Source: Caenorhabditis elegans (lineage: Eukaryota; Nematoda; Chromadorea; Rhabditida; Rhabditidae). From it: a stretch of 64,000 nucleotides of DNA. The DNA lies in NCBI RefSeq assembly GCF_000002985.6, contig NC_003279.8, positions 6,696,001 through 6,760,000 on the forward strand. Reading direction: 5' to 3'. Position 1 is the first letter of the stretch. Every line of letters begins with the position of its first letter. The position numbers were made by a program, and so were the translations under genes. The notes beneath the pieces were generated by a model, which made no database searches, was not told the origin of the DNA, and was given only the letters and a program-made list of their open reading frames with translations. Shown piece by piece: positions 62,238 to 64,000 of the stretch.

Positions 62238-64000
62238 TTACAACTCGTCATGAGAATAATATGGGTGCAGATGATCGGCTTCTTGAGCAGCTTCAGTTTT
62301 GGCAAAAAGAGCATGATGCTTCACAATTTCTTCATAAGACAATTGTCCATCTTTATCATCATCTGAATTTGTTAGAAGACTTTCAGCTTCATAAGATCCA
62401 GCTGTTGTTCCATCAACGAGAAGCCAATCGGTCAGCTCGTCGCCGGCCAGTTTTCCGTCTTTGTTTTTGTCATAAACTGTACGGAATCTAAAAATGGACA
62501 CAAATTAGGAAAAAAAAAATTGAACGACTTTTCTCCGAAGCAGAATAGTTTAGAAATATATTATTTTAAAATATATTTTAAATAAATATTGATTCGAAAG
62601 TATTTATATATTGAAAAATGAGTTAGCCTATTTATAAAACCGTATTATTTCAAATAATTGTATTTTCTAAAGTTCTAAATTTTCTTAAACACATGTTTCT
62701 CAAATATTTTCAGTTTTGAATCCGCAAAATATTAAATAAAGAAATATGCGCCTTCTACAGTAATTTGTTCACGATCCCTGCGAGACCATTATGCTTTATT
62801 AGTCATGTCCCTTTAAAGTATACCGTGCTCTCATATTGATTTTCTATAAAATTGTTATTTTATTGTTTTCCCGTTTCTTGGTTTTCAATCTTTTTTATTT
62901 ATTTTAAAATCCCAAAATCTTAACATTAAAAGCAATAACTCACCTCTCCACCTCAACTTTATACCATTCACTGCCTCTTTGTTCATCAAGTTCTCCCAAA
63001 AATTCCTTCTCTTCGATCGCTCCATCTCCATTCTGGTCTTTTTCTAGCAGCGTTACAGCAATTAGAACCGGATGCATATGTGGATGATGCTCCGGGTTAA
63101 GAAAACTTGCCAGTTCTTCCAGATTTAATTTTCCATCATTGTCTTCGTCAGCTTCTGAAATTTTCTAATTTTGATGTTGCATTTTCTCATTTATTTCAGA
63201 AAAAAAGCCAAAATCCAAAGTTTTCAATAGCACATGAAAGATTAAAAACGTAGTGTCGGCGTTTCATTTTAAGTTTTTTATAGCTACGTTAATTCTCAAA
63301 CTATTTAAACTCCGAAACATACGTTTGAAATACATTTTATCCTGTGCAATAAGTGATTCTTCTTCCTTGTTATGTAACTCTTCGTCAGGAAATGAATCGG
63401 CCAAGTATTCTTCCCACGATACCTACAATATACAAATTTACATTTTTCTCACACCGGGTGGTTTGATACCTCACATGTTTCCTATCTACGAGAGAAAAAA
63501 GCGTATTTTTGAAATATAACTAAAAAAAAAAAAATATATATATATATACAAATACTCAAGTTATGAATTAAGAAAAAATTACATTCAATAAACTTTTGCA
63601 TTAATAAATTCGAAACAATTCAACTCTCAGAACACATTTTGGAAGTAGATAAAATTTGGAAGTAGATTTTAAAAGATTAGAGTCATGTTAAAAGCTAAAA
63701 AAAAAAGTAAAGTGCAAAATTTTAAATATTTCTTATAATTAGAAAAACTCACAAATCCATCAGCGTTCTCATCAAGCTCACTAATTCTCTCTACTGCTTC
63801 TCTATCAACAGTTTTCTGATATGATTCGGATACCCATGCAAGAATTTCACTTTTATCTGAAACATCATTGGTACATATATTGGATTTTCTATTCTTATAT
63901 TATAGAAAGTCTAAATATTACCTACAAAACCATCATTATTTGTATCCAAAGCTTTCGCAAATTTTTCTACGCTTTCTTGGCCAGATTTTAAGTTTAATTT
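62238..64000 (-). CDS. ER-retained multi-EF-hand protein of the CREC (calumenin/reticulocalbin) type, 3' part only
   Basis: The 5' end lies beyond the window. Visible exons: about 62489-62238, 63158-62943, about 63422-63324, about 63857-63752 and 63982-63920 onward. EF-hand loops are visible in order: DTNNDGFV, DENADGFVSWEEY, DEDNDGKLNLEEL, DQNGDGAIEEKEF, DKNKDGKLAGDEL and DDDKDGQLSYEEI, so at least six loops, as in CREC proteins. The C-terminus YYSHDEL is an HDEL-type ER retrieval signal. A signal peptide would be expected in the missing 5' exon. Proteins of this family bind calcium with low affinity in the secretory pathway and help protein folding and export. Confidence 0.9.
63519..63550. 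repeat. A-run plus (TA)n microsatellite in an intron
   Basis: A run of 12 A is followed by about seven TA units inside an intron of the EF-hand gene. Confidence 0.85.

Overview
The window is nuclear DNA of a nematode of the genus Caenorhabditis. It is AT-rich, with short introns (many 43-55 bp), acceptors of the TTTTCAG type, trans-splice-like acceptors directly before start codons, and closely spaced same-strand genes that look like operons. Gene content and order from about 29 kb to 62 kb (mec-6, lbp-6, ant-1.2, lbp-5, smg-5, dhod-1, cytb-5.2, unc-37, fnci-1, hrpf-1, gpc-2) match what I remember of the C. elegans chromosome I interval around cosmids W02D3/F08B6. Symbols rest on that recollection plus protein features. 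Spliced models gave 377 aa for MEC-6, 612 aa for UNC-37 and 549 aa for SMG-5, which fit the lengths I recall. No database search was possible.

Left third (1-26 kb), gene-poor: about 9.5 kb has no confident gene, but holds a hAT-like fold-back element (1.87-2.24 kb) and what looks like a frameshifted gene remnant (4.6-5.0 kb). Then come a membrane-anchored Lys/Asp/Glu-rich protein gene (-), a chemoreceptor-type GPCR (-), a small orphan gene (+), a broken RMD/RMDN-family gene (+), a Pmp3/UPF0057 membrane protein (+), an unrecognised 389-aa protein (+) and a TMEM144-type multipass protein (-).

Mobile cluster (26.0-28.5 kb): three fold-back elements lie side by side. The largest (27179-28520) has about 385-bp inverted arms, an exact 8-bp target duplication and an apparently intact spliced gene whose first exon lies in one arm. 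It is the most unusual object in the window and resembles a Mutator-type element carrying a gene.

Right part (29-64 kb), dense and conserved: mec-6 (+), then lbp-5/ant-1.2/lbp-6 (-) with an intronless ADP/ATP carrier between two related fatty-acid-binding proteins, then smg-5 (-). A same-strand run follows on +: a COMMD6-like gene, dhod-1, cytb-5.2 and an SDHAF4 homologue. It has short gaps (14, 276 and 224 bp), and three of its four products are mitochondrial or membrane redox proteins, so it is a probable operon. On - lie unc-37 (Groucho) and the probable pair hrpf-1 -> fnci-1. gpc-2 (+) and the 3' part of an ER-retained EF-hand protein (-) end the window. Repeat-derived elements sit in introns of dhod-1 and unc-37.

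I saw no tRNA, rRNA or CRISPR array.
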